DNA from: Zygnema cylindricum
Lineage: Eukaryota > Streptophyta > Zygnematophyceae > Zygnematales > Zygnemataceae
Direction: 5' to 3'
Assembly (NCBI GenBank): GCA_037447655.1
Contig: JBBHKE010001836.1
Location: 85,392-149,391 of the forward strand
Length of the DNA stretch: 64,000 bases
Shown here one piece after another: positions 32,660 through 44,773 of this stretch (positions within the stretch are counted from its first letter, which is position 1; each line of letters starts with the position of its first letter). The position numbers and the translations under genes are program-made. Below the pieces are notes generated by a model. It had not been told where the DNA came from. It made no database searches and saw nothing but the letters and a program-made list of their open reading frames with translations.

Positions 32660-35600
32660 ATGGCTGAGCCTGAAGCAGAAGTAGGCGTCGATGTAAAGGA
32701 GGAAGTAAGCAAGGATCAGGTAAGCTTTTATTTCTGAGCGACAGTTTTTCCTTTTGTAACCTTTTTAATTTTTATATTTCTTCGTTAAACCTGAAAAATG
32801 ATTATTTTCTTTATTTCAGCATGGAGTAGGCCTCACTGCGTCAATTGCTTATCATTCTGGTGTTTTTCTTTGCAGGTCGGTACGTTTGATCCAACAAGGA
32901 AAAAGAAGAAGAAGAAGGTTAGAGTTCTGGAAGGGGAGGAGCCTGAGGCAGCTAAAGCTTCTGAAAAGCCGGAGGAACTGCCTGGTATGTTCCTAATTAT
33001 CTGGTTTTGGTTTCATTTGTGAATTGCCCTCTGACGTTTTTATTACCATTTCTTTGCTCTTTTATTGCATTAAAAGTCAAAACATTCCACTGTTGCCCTG
33101 CACTTTCTGAAGCAAGTGTACTTCGTTAGGGCTCTGCAAGACATGGAAGTTATGGTAAAAGCTTACAACAAATCAAAAAATAAAATTAGGTGGTCTTTCT
33201 TTATTCGTAAGGCTTAGCAGCTAGACCGACCATTGAAGAAGATTGAAGAAGTGAACTTGTGCAAGGAATTTAATGATGAGAACATTGACGTAGTTGTACT
33301 GACTGGCTAAACAAATTCCGTCCATTTTTTCCCGTTTGTTCAGTACCTGACGTGAGCGTTTCAGATCCATTGTTTACGGGCTCGAAGAAACCCAAGAAGA
33401 AACCTGTGAGTGGGCAGCAGCTTTTTCCTTGTGTCTGTAGCTTTTAATTTCGCTGTTTTATAAGTCTTACTGTGTAGTTCCTTTGTTTTTGGTATTTTCC
33501 TACTCGATAATTTGAGTATTGTTTTCTGATGGTTTCTTGTATGCTGAATTGCAAATCTTGTCATGTGTTATTTACGGTTGAAATTTTATGAACTCAAATA
33601 TTTTTTTCATTTCATTTTTTTTTTTTTGTGACAGTTGCGTGTATAGATTAGTCTGTGTTTTCAAATTTTTTTTTCTTTCCCTTGCGATGGTCGTTTGGCC
33701 AGGTTGGCGGTGAGGCTGGAAAAGATGAAGGCCCTGGCGATTCTTTGATTACGGATGATGTCGCGGATACTGAGGCAAATGATGGAGTTCAGGATGAGGC
33801 ACCTGAGGAACTGGATGACGGTGCTTTCTCCTTAAAGAATAAGAAGAAGCCGCGAAAGCCGAGACCAGCAGAAGATGAGCTTCCTGTTGAAGATAAGCCA
33901 GAAGGGGAAGAAGGTACAGAGCTGTTCTGGTGTTGATAGCAATGGTTCTGTTCTGTAACTGTCATCATGTGAGCTTGTTTCTCATTATGAACAGTCTCTT
34001 TAGGATGGCTTACATTTGTAACCTTGGGTTTCCCTTGCTGTTGATGGCTTCAGTTCCAGAACTTGACGAAGAGGATATTGACGAGGATGATGATGAAGAA
34101 GCTGAAGGCATTGACTTGACGCCACAATTGCCATGGGAGGGCACCGATCGTGATTACATATATGAGGAGGTTGGTTGTTTTCTTATCGCTTTTGTTAAAG
34201 ATTCGTGTTTTAACCACTTTAGGTTATCAAATAATCCAGCAAGTTTCATGTCCTTAAATTGATCACCGACAATACCGAGTGCTGTTTTATTTTATTGTTA
34301 GGGCATGGTGCTTCCTTGACAAAATCCACTTACATGTCTTTTCTGAGATTGCTTGTGAACAGCTGCTTGATCGTGTCTTCAACATCCTTCGTGAAAACAA
34401 CCCAGAGCTGGCTGGAGAGAAGCGTAGGACTATTATGAGACCTCCCCAGGTCTTACGTGAAGGAACAAAGAAGACTGTCTTTGTTAATTTTATGGACCTT
34501 TGCAAAACGTAAGACAAACATGATGTGTGATTCAGCTAAGGTGTCTGGCATATGTCAATTATATTTGTGCTGGTAGTAGAACACTTGTGATTAATGTATC
34601 ACTTCAACCCCTGCTGATGGTTCTTTCGTAGGTAGAAGTTTTTAATTTTCATGCCTGAAGGAAAAATCCAATGGTTTGAAATGTCTACCACTAATGCAAT
34701 GCGCAGTGTAGTTTTCAAAGTCTTTAAGTCATACGTCAATTTCTGTTTGTAGCCCTTATGGAAATTTGGCGTTTTGCTTGCAGAATGCACCGACAACCAG
34801 AGCACGTGATGGCTTTTCTTTTAGCTGAGCTTGGAACAAGCGGTTCCCTTGATGGACAGCAACGACTTGTTGTTAAGGGTCGTTTTGCTCCCAAGAATTT
34901 TGAGGGTATCTTGCGTCGATATGTCAGTAAGTTTTTAATCCTTATCTTAGGTAGTGTCAATTTTGTTGTTTATGTCTCGAGTGGAAAACTTTTGAGCTAT
35001 GAAACTCTGTAGCAGTCAACTCGTCTGGTGATGTTTGTCTGGTTATGGTTTATATTTTCATACATATTGTTTTTGGTGCTTTGAGGATATGAATTGCAGA
35101 CAGCTTGTGTTTTTTTAGAAGTTAAATCATCAAATGATGAACCAATTAGCTGCCAGATCTTTGACTCCTCTCTCGCCTTCCTTCGTCCCCTCTTGCAGAT
35201 GAATATGTTATGTGCAGTGGATGCAAGTCTCCGGATACTATTTTATCAAAGGAAAACCGTTTGTTTTTCCTTCGATGTGAGCAGGTAATGACTTCAGTCA
35301 TAACTTGGTTTAGCGGGAGGTTTTAAGCAATTTTATTTTCAGCTAGTAAGAGGAGATAAAAAGTAAAGTATAATTTCAAAAACAAAGCACACGAATAGTA
35401 AGCTAGATAAAGGTAAACTAAGGTAAACTATTTTGCTAAAACAGCACACACTAATACTAGTCTTGCAACTGTTATGCTATAGATTCTTAGATACAAGAAA
35501 AGGAGGTGATTTAATTTTTATTACTCTATATGATAAACGGTCTTCAATTCCTCGAGTTGCTGGCTATGGTGTCCTCTTAATTGTTTCCCCCCTGGATATT

Positions 35601-35928
35601 TATCAACGATATTGGTGGTGTGAGATACTTGCAGCAAAGCGGTTTGGTGTGTGTTAAATCTGTTACAAGTTAGAAAACTTGTTAGAAAATCTGCTAGTAA
35701 ACCTGTTAGAAAAGCTGTTAAAACATGCCTCCTTAGCTGGGAGAGTAACAATGTTAACAACAATGCTAAACAAACAACCACATCAACAACTACAAGTACA
35801 ACGATGTCTAACAAGCTTTTGTTCGGCTTTTGTTTGTTTGGTGAATGCAGTGTGGATCCGTTCGTTCTGTGGCGCCCATCAAGGCTGGTTTTGTGGCCCG
35901 AGTAGGAAGGCGTAAGGCGACTACTTAG
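32660..35928 (+). CDS. Translation initiation factor eIF2 subunit beta
   Basis: Nine exons join in phase: 32660-32719, 32876-32984, 33344-33405, 33703-33913, 34054-34169, 34363-34508, 34784-34926, 35199-35284, 35851-35928 (1011 nt, 336 aa), all introns GT-AG. eIF2-beta is part of the cytosolic trimer that brings initiator Met-tRNA and GTP to the 40S subunit. Three lysine blocks (about residues 28-34, 71-77, 122-131) are the known contact sites for eIF5 and eIF2B-epsilon. [23 protein letters not shown] (174-186), [13 protein letters not shown] and [20 protein letters not shown] match the family. The C-terminal C2C2 zinc ribbon uses Cys288, 291, 309 and 312, then [20 protein letters not shown]. 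The N-terminal arm is longer than in many land plants (around 270 aa) and closer to the animal length. Very secure. Confidence 0.97.
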
Positions 35929-36800
35929 TGGCTGGTTTACTTAGTCAGCTTATTAGAGGTCTGTTTTCCAATTAGAGGCAGATCTGGATTAGGTTGCGGA
36001 AAATGGATTATTTTGAGGTCACGTTCGTGGATGACAGAAGACGTGCTTAGAAAGTTATATTGAAAGGTAGGCTTGATGTTTGAAGGCTGGACTTCGGTGT
36101 AGGACCTCCATTTATGAAAAGAAATTATGTTTTGTATGCAGTTATAAATGCCATAGCACGCATTTTAATTGGTTTTCATGTTTGAATGTGGATAATTGGT
36201 ACTGAAGTTCGTATTCGATTTTCCTTTCCGTTTTTATATGCAAAAGAATCACTGGAGTAGGAGGTATATAATGAAGATGTTGTTTGCGAATTACACTGCA
36301 GTATATGCCCACACTAGTATATACCAATTGCTGAGAAAATGCTCCATCTTAACTACATTTGCAACGATTCTTTCTTCTTGTGATATGCAAAGTTGTATAA
36401 TTTTTATTTGTTAATGACTATTGTTCTCGTATTGTGTCCTGAATATAAAGGTGCTGGTCCTTAAAGTTTGAGTAGTGGATGTGTAAGGGACATAACTGGT
36501 TTTTATGTTTCTACCTTGTATGTTGTCGAGGATGATCTTTTTTTTTTGTATATGCCTTGTATGGTGTTATGTTTTCACTTTTGTATGTGGTTGTGGATTA
36601 TGTTATGTTTGTACCTTTATATATTTTACCCTTATTATTATCTGGTCTTGGATAATGTTATCTATTAAAATGCTAGATATTTGTCTTTACATTGGTGTGT
36701 TGTCGTGGATGATGTTCACCTTGTATTGAAAAAGGAGCATAAATGGACTTGGTACATTTGAGTATGTGAAAAGCCCTATGTTTGTCATAATTTAAAAAAA
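35929..36800. other. Downstream region of eIF2-beta
   Basis: Probable 3' untranslated region in the first 200-300 bases, then T-rich low-complexity sequence with no domain. Confidence 0.5.
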
Positions 36801-37139
36801 CGCATGATATATTAAAATGCACTATGGTAAACCATCTGAGTCCGGGGGTACAAAAGGGGTGGGATGGCCGAAACGGAAAAATTACCAGCAGGGGAATACA
36901 ATAACAGCACAACAAAAACAAAAACAAAAAGAAAACAACAGATATGGTTCCGAGGACGAGTGAATTATTTTATTCTCGAACTAATGAATGAGTAGCAATG
37001 AATGAGATAATTAAGGTGTAAATGGCCGTGACATGCCTACATTGCTAGAAATTTTTAGAAGACATTGGAAGAAATGTTTAGAATGTTTGTCTTTGGTTTG
37101 TCCAGTTGAGTGCGGTTCAGATAAAGTTTCCTAGTGAGG

Positions 37140-37185
37140 GAGGCGGAAAGGAGGGTGGGAGGTGGGAGGTGGGAGGTGGGAGGGG
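37140..37185. repeat. GGGAGGT minisatellite
   Basis: About five copies of GGGAGGT(G) in a row with flanking G/A-rich sequence. Confidence 0.85.
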
Positions 37186-38224
37186 GAGTGAAAAGAAAGA
37201 GGTCCCCCCCGCCACTCACTTATAACAGGGAATAATTCTACCTCGATTGCAATAATGTTCTGCTTCCGATTTCCCATTGCTTTGATCTAATTTGGATTTC
37301 TTCTAAATCCCTTTGTCCTTATTTGCGTGCGCGAGAAATAGTTGCTTGTTTTAGAAAGCTAGAAATGGGAAATTTTTTGTCCAGTTTTCTTAATGTACCT
37401 TTCCTTACATGCTCTTCCTTGCACGCACATTGTACCAATGATACTTCATTAAAGAAAACTTGCATATTATTAATGTAGTAACAAATAGATTGGTTCGTAG
37501 GCAAAAACAAAACTGAAAATCAAACGCGGGTGGAAGCAAACTAAAAAGGAAAATTGTGTGAAAATATTGACACACAAGGGCAAGCCAAAGAAAAGACATT
37601 GAAAGGGCCAACCAGCACAAAAACAACAACAAAATAGCGTTCTCTAAACAAAAACTGCCGGTTCAAAACTGAACATAGCTCTACTGAAAGTAAAGGACAA
37701 TGAGGGAGGCCAAGCCTAAAATTGAGGGCGACGGTGAATTGAGAAGGCATGAAAGGTTAAGTGTACTTTAGGTGTAGCCAGTGTATAGAACTAAGGCCTT
37801 CGCGGGATATAAATCAATCAAGCCTTGAGCTAAGTTTTTGTCTTGTTAAAAAAACCCGAAAAAAAAGCTATCAATAGCCGGAGCGATAATATTTATGCCA
37901 CTAATGATTTTAGGGTATATTTATTAACTAGTAATCAGCAAGCCGCTTTACAAAATAATATAATATTTAATGTAAAACAGGAACGTGAAGAATCAGAGGT
38001 AAAACGACTCTAGCAGCTCAATCGAGCAGTGGCGACAACCTTTCCATCAGCCAATCAGAAATCAGTTAGTGGACACGCTCCACTGGCTTCGCAATAAGGA
38101 GAAAACGACAAAGCGGGCATATCCTCTAAAGCAAGGGGAAGAATGGAGCAAGCTACCTCCAAAATTGAGTGCCAGAAAGAGAAGACACCGTCCGAATCAA
38201 AAGAGATGATAGTAGCCAGAACAA

Positions 38225-38315
38225 TATTTATTTGTTTGTTTGTTTACTTGGTTGTTTATTTGTTTGTTTGTTTATTTGTTTAATTATTTGTTTCTTTATT
38301 TATTTGTTTATTTAG
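38225..38315. repeat. TTTG/TTTA tetranucleotide repeat
   Basis: About 90 bases of TTTATTTGTTTG-type repeats with scattered changes. Confidence 0.9.
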
Positions 38316-38477
38316 AAGGGGGCACGTATGTATAATACATACAGATGTATATAAAATACATTAATGCAATTCTTCGCAAAGACGAGAAGGAATGCGTAAA
38401 AAACATGACAACCCAGTATTGTGTGGAGGTTGTCCATTAGGCAATCATCGGAGGCAGAAAAAGATGAGACAAAAGGG

Positions 38478-38520
38478 GAAAGGAGGGGGGGGGGGGGAGG
38501 GGGGGAGAGGGGAGGGGAAG
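38478..38520. repeat. G-rich run
   Basis: A run of about 15 G followed by G/A clusters; four or more G blocks could form a quadruplex. Confidence 0.85.
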
Positions 38521-39500
38521 GTTGGGTGAGGTAGGAGGGACAGTGGGCTGTAACACCTTATGGGTCAAAAGAGCAAAAGCAAGATGAGGGTTAAGAAGGT
38601 TCGAAACATCACCTTTGTGGGACTTTTCAGTTTGAAGAGCAAAACAAAGAAACAACATTTTGTAATTTTTTTTATAATGTTTTGATTTCATAGGAGCGCG
38701 ATTAGAGCTACCACTCGAATCAACTAAAGAAATGCTTTTAGCACCTCTTAAACATCCATCGGATGGGAAAGTAAAATGAGAAAGATCTATATTAAGAAAT
38801 AAAAAAACGAAAATTAAAAAAGATATTAAAAAAACCGGACATAGGGAAAAGCACAAAAAAACATAAAACCAGCAGCAATATATAGCACCGTAACAAAAAC
38901 CACCCAAAGAACCCTCAATAGAACTAAAAAAAACTCTAAAAACTGCTAAAAGGTGCTTCATAAATCCCCCAAGCTTAGCAGGGCAACCACACAAAACTAC
39001 GTGTACAAAGTTTAAATAACCACCCGTATTAGGTTCAAATAACCGCCCATGAATTTTAAATAAATACGGTATAGTCAAGTTGGACAGTTTTATTTTTGCT
39101 TTTGATACAATGATTAAAAAAATTGAAAAAGACATGTCAGCTCGCCGTGCGACGACAAATCTGCCCTACACCAATAGAAAGCTTCGAGCCGTACTTTTTT
39201 GTAAACACTTACAAGGAGTTCGAATCTTTTAAAAGCTCTTCGCGAAACTTCCAAAATTAAGGACGTAAAGATAATAAACACCGGATCAGCTTTTAAGGTT
39301 TCTGCACCAAATCTCTCTCTCCCTCTCTCTGACTCTACCTATTTGTATGCTATAATAAATATATAAATAAAAAGGGGCCGACTTTATTAAAAAGCGCGAT
39401 GGTAAACCATCTGAGTCCATGGGAACAAAAGGAAGTAGCATTGCTAAAACTGAAAAACCTCATGACGGGGGAATAAACAAAGAGGAAAATCAAGGCAAAA

Positions 39501-40826
39501 ACAACGAAAAGATGCTATAATACATTGCATTTTCCTTTTTTCCTGTTTTTTCTGAATGTGTTTATTGAATACTGCAGCCCTATGTAATAAATAGCGCCAT
39601 TTTCCCCTTTAGGTACATCACTACTGTAGATATTTCATCTTCACGTGAATATTGAGAAGACATTCTGGCTGTTTCTGCAAAAGCACTTGTTATCTACACC
39701 TCACACCGCCAAAAAAAGATTGCTAGAAGATACACTGTTACTCTACTCAACAATTGGAGAGGAAATTGCCATTTTTGACTCCTTCCAGAAAAACACCCTT
39801 ATCCGTGCTAATGACTTTCTCAGATGGAACCTATGAAGCTAATAAGGAAAATTCTAATAAGGTCATGAAGACGTGGATTTTCATACGTACATATAGACAT
39901 GCATCCAGGCATTACATTCATTCAGTAGATTTCACATCTATCACATTCACGTTGACCTTAAAATTTTCCATCATACATTAACGATTATATTGGCAGTCAC
40001 ACGCATACACATTATTCACATTGAGACATGCACACGCATACATACATACATACAAACATACATACATTATATTGTACGCAAAGTTGTTGTGAGATGTACT
40101 CCAGTTTCCGTATGTAAATAACTGTTTTTGGCTCTGCTAATATTGTTTAGACATCTAAACCGCAGCAAGTTCAAGGGTTACTCTTTAGATTTTAATCTTT
40201 TAACCCAACCCTGCCATTTGCACTAAACATATGTAGCAAGCAGGGTCGTTATCGTCCACAAATACATGAAAGATGTACATCATGCACATAGTTCTAAAAA
40301 AAAAACATCCTTGAGACAGCAGTATCGGCAATATTGTCCATTCCGTAACTGGTCACTCAACAGAAAATACCAAGACAAATCATAACATTTTATTAACTGA
40401 AAGCTTTGCTTTCATCTGCACAATTACTTACAAAATGATTGTCTCGACTTTTTTCAATTTCCGAGACAGCGAGAGCTAGTCTCGCCTTCATAATTTACCT
40501 TTCCAGTCAACTAAAATCAAAAATTGCATGAGCTCATGCCATTATGCTGCTCAAGAAATTACCTAACAAAATTACAAATTGCGCACGAATTAAAACTACC
40601 TACTCCAACACCTGCCCTTTAGATTTGTACAACTGAACAGTTCTTGTCCCGTTGCTACAAAAATAAAAGAAGCTACACATGCCTGCAAATTGGTGACATG
40701 TAAACAAATGGGTGTCTAAACAGGGTCTAAATAGGTGGCAGATTTTAACATTCACTCACTTCTAACAGTAAAACAATTGAGCCTAAACTTTATTCGACAG
40801 AGGTTTACAATTATACCTAACTGTAT
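39501..40826. other. Spacer downstream of the START gene
   Basis: Contains a CATA microsatellite at 40034-40068 and otherwise non-repetitive AT-rich sequence. The last few hundred bases before 40827 may be the 3' untranslated region of the minus-strand START gene. Confidence 0.5.
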
Positions 40827-43800
40827 TCAAGGAAGAAAACTTTTTTGAGGTTTTATTATTGACTGAATGAGGCAGGCAACCACAACTTTAGCACCCAATG
40901 GAGCGGCACCATTGGTCAAAACCATCGCCCCTCCAAGAATCACGACAGACGATAACCACCGCCGAGGCTTCGAGCCTGTCTTTCTCTCCCTTTCCTCTCT
41001 TTCCCTTTCCTGTCTACTACTGTCACAACTGCTGCTACTTCCTTCTGAAGCATTTTCCGAAGAGTTACCACTATCGACTGAAAAGGTTTGGTCTTCAGAT
41101 CCCTCACCAGACCTACTACATCCTCCTACTGTAGAAGCTTCAAAATAAGAAACTAAGGAAGTAGCCGATGGTCGTCTTTTTCCCATGGAGGGCCTTCGAG
41201 GGTAGATGTCGTGTGGAACCTCTGATGCTAATGACACCAAGGAAGGAACAGTCCTCTCTGTTTGCGCGTATTGCTTAATCTGGTGTTCCATTTTTTTCAC
41301 ATAACCCCAAATGCCTCTTTTGAACCCCATTTTTGCAATCTCCTTGGGCATCCCATTATCCTCTTGCATGTATAGCTTCACCTCAGCTCGGTCCGTTCCA
41401 GGAACTGCATTCATAAAACCACATAATTTCACTGTCAATACCTATCGACCAAAAACAACTTCCAAAATGACAATTCCTGAGAAAGAAAAAGAAATAGCTT
41501 TCAGAACCGCTTCTACACAACATCCAAAACATAAACTCTCAGATGAAAAAAATCCAGAGACAGCGATTGGAAAAATCTCTGGACAACTTCCAAATGTTAA
41601 CTCTCAGATCTGAAAAAAAAATGAACAGCTTAAAAAATCCATCAACCACTGCCAAGCACTCACTCGAGCGGATCCTCAGCATGGACTCGTAGACGTCAAC
41701 TCTCCTCAGCTTGGGCTGACGTGGTACTGTGTGGTGCTCCACTGCCTGCAAGACAACAACAAATTCATTTCAGAACCAAATGCAACAGTTGCAAACAGAG
41801 ACCTATACCACTTCACCGATCACTTATCACTTTGTACAACCACATGCACACAGACATAAAAGCAGAGTAAACATACGCTGACAAAGAAAACATGCAGATA
41901 AAACGCTCACCTTCGTCACACAATAAAAGACTCCAGATCCGTCTGTCCACAGCCGTGAAGCGAGCACATATTCCCTCGCACTACAAAGAGGGTACTTTTT
42001 CACAAAGTGACCAATCTCCACTCCTGTTGTCTCACAGGTTGCCACATGGTTGTGTGAGCGAATCAAAGCATCCCATGAACAGGCATAGCTTGAATCCATG
42101 TAGAAATCTCGGAGCAGTTCAGCTGGGCATTGACTGAACTCCGTTGCACTCATGTATTCCGTGGCACTGCCATCCTGCAAAACTCGAAACATTCCTGTAA
42201 GTTTCCAAATACATATCCAATCCTACAAAAACTTTGCAAAAAACTGCAAAAAAACCTCTCAAAGGCTGTGAATAATTTCAAAACGGAATGAGTATATCTT
42301 CTCCTCACCAGAGGATCTCGTCGACTGACTGAATATTTGACCGTTGCTGACTCCTTTGTGACAACAGGTTCCCATCGATGGTCTTCATGATCGCCACCTG
42401 GCGCCTCTAAACGCCAAATCAGTGTGGCCAAATCTTTCTCTGTGACAAGACATCCGATACCGTTGTCTTCTTGTCCACTGGTACCCACATCTTCCTCTAA
42501 CATCTGTACCTCACTGAGGGATCTGATTGTGTTTGAACTGTCATCTTCATCTTCGACTTCTGTTGCGTCCCTACAATCTGACGTATCTGGCACTGAGGCG
42601 GATGTCAATATTGAATTCACAGTGGCTCCACTGCAGAAAGAGAGGGAGAAACGGGGTAACAATAGTCAGATCACAAACTTCAAAAATACAAACTGCCATT
42701 CGCAAAAAATTGGGCAACTCATGCAAGATTCCAAAAAAAGCAAATCAAAAGAATCCTGCTTCCACGGACAATCAGCTCTAAATGATGCATCAACTTGTAA
42801 AACAACAAGAGAGCTATAAGATCTTGGAATAAGCACCTTTCAGGCACCAGCACTGTCGCAGTCGAAGCGAGGTACTTGACAAGAAGCAATTGACACAGGA
42901 GCTGAAAGAGTTTTCCAAGAGTCTGCATGTTCAGAAAAACACATGTGAGCTAGTTTGCACCAGCTACCACACCCACTCCCACACCCTACCAACTTCCATA
43001 GACGAGCTCCTATCACCAAAGCGGATATAAGAACATAAGCCGAACTAGGATGCACAGATCGCAAAAACAATCACAATTCTACTTCAATAACACGGCTCCA
43101 TCCGACTCCGAAAGAAGCTGTATGTGCCTACCGCAAGAAGTGCTGCTCTGCTACCCCATTTTCCTCCATCCAACAATGAGGCTCCCCCGGAAGCCATAGT
43201 CAAGGCAGCACAGAGGCTGGCAGCTAGGAGCACTGCAGCAATACTCACGTGTTCCATCGGAAACCTGCATCACAAAATCACAGCAATCTCGGTCACATCC
43301 ACCTTCCAAAAATCGCATGTATCCTTCCTTAACAGCAGAAAGATCAGATTCATACAGCAGATTGTTAAGAGCTGCAATCATCAAAAACTGCAAAATCCTA
43401 ATCGAATGCAAACAGTAAACAGTTTGCATGAAGGCGGAGCTCTGAAACCACCAGAAACCACCGCAAGACACCCAATTGAAACTTTTAAGATTATATCGCT
43501 TTCTGTCAAAGGCCCATTAAGAGTAAAAAAGACGAAAACTCACTCGCCCTGAGTGGAAAGCCCTAAAAGTGCCAGAAGCCTCAGGCTGCCTCCTGCCTCG
43601 ACTGCGTGATCAACTCCAAGAGCTGCCAGGCTGGCACCCAGAGCAAGGAGGAGAATCGCAGGCCACTGGGAAACTGCAGCATAGCACTGCTGGGCAGGAG
43701 AAGACTCGCCGCTTTTAGAAACATTACGCTTCACATCCCTTTGGTGGCTGTCATTCGCCCTGAATTCACAATTGAAAACATGGAACAACAGTCAGAAGTT

Positions 43801-44773
43801 GCTGCAAGTCAAACTCTCCAAAATCAACAGAAATTCGCATTCAAATTTCTTATGGACTGCTGAAACTAAATCATAATCATCTACATTGTAGCCGAAAGGG
43901 TCGTTTACAACACATTAGGGGTCTAGTTACAACTACCTACTATTTTATGTCGCTAATATCAACACTAGTGAGGGAAGGAGTGATAATAAAGTAGCTACAG
44001 TAGCAAGGGCATTTCCAAAAATGAACTCCATTGCACTCTCTAATCCTCTATCTTATCTCCCTCCAAACTGCCACAATAGGAATGTGACTGGACTAAAAAG
44101 ACTAACCAACAAATTAGATGGCACCACGACAAGTCTTTATCCTCGGGCTAACATGAACAACTACGATTAATCTACTAGAAAAAAGTTTCTCAAAAGCGTC
44201 AGAAGAAACTAAAAAAATATTTCCGTCTAGAAAAGAGCAAACAGATGAAGTTGTAAATGAAGCGTTTCCCTTATTATACAAATGTAATCAAAGAGACCAA
44301 AAACCTTTCGAAGAACTTTTGAAAACTCTTGAAAATTTCTAACCTAGACAATTGTGGACGACATGCAGAACCTAATTGAAGGCATTCAAGTAACGCAAAA
44401 CCATATAGTTCTCTTCCCTTTGTATGTCCCTTCAAACTCTACTCTTTACTTTAATACTCTATACAAAAAACTGAGGTGTATTCGAAGGAAAATGTTCCTG
44501 CTGCAAACCCCCAGGAATTCTCGCCAGTTGTCACAAAACCTTAAATGTAAAAACTTCAAAACTTGAAAAGCCTACAGTAGCACTCAAACAAGAGGAGGAT
44601 GCTCACATGCTGCAACTAGTTGTGGTATTGGCTGCCACCCTGTCACCCTGAACAGTCGCCACATGGCATGCAGCCATGGCCATATCCTGGCAGCTGCGCC
44701 AGCTGAAACTGAGACCAAGACCTCCTCCCTTAATTCCTAATTTGTCACAGTCGAGTGTCATTTTTCTACACAT
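40827..44773 (-). CDS. Membrane-anchored START-domain protein (PCTP-like lipid transfer)
   Basis: Eight exons join in phase: 44773-44607, 43759-43544, 43264-43132, 42922-42837, 42630-42309, 42174-41911, 41745-41664, 41431-40827 (1875 nt, 624 aa); all introns GT-AG. The START lipid-binding fold spans about residues 265-475: TATEYMS-like strand, AELLRDFYMDSSYACSWDAL, VEIGHFVKKYPLCSAREYVL, GVFYCVTK, PKLRRVDVYESMLRIRS, GMPKEIAKMGFKRGIWGYVK. It matches the plant START/PCTP-like family. Hydrophobic segments lie at about 88-105, 134-152, 173-198 and 590-612, so it is probably held in a membrane at both ends. A Ser-rich, then Arg/Glu-rich linker precedes the last one. The first Met follows an in-frame stop. 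The acceptor of the last exon has an alternative 20 bases downstream in the same phase. Ligand unknown. Confidence 0.88.

Larger units (their letters stand above)
36805..39500 (-). mobile_element. Region bounded by two copies of a dispersed repeat, possibly non-LTR retroelement ends
   Basis: Blocks at about 36815-36905 and 39395-39475 match (ATGGTAAACCATCTGAGTCC, then 'acaaaagg', 'ggggaata'). Read on the minus strand they resemble 3' regions, because A/T-rich tails follow. The segment between contains a 232-codon minus-strand frame (39135-38437) that is rich in Phe, Leu and Pro and has no recognisable domain, plus microsatellites. Whether this is one element with direct repeats or two insertions cannot be told from the sequence alone. 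Confidence 0.4.

Noticed and set aside
38437-39135. 232-codon minus-strand frame as a real gene
   Set aside because: Low complexity, no domain, ends in a Pro/Ser stretch made by a G/A-rich tract; kept only as part of a repeat region.
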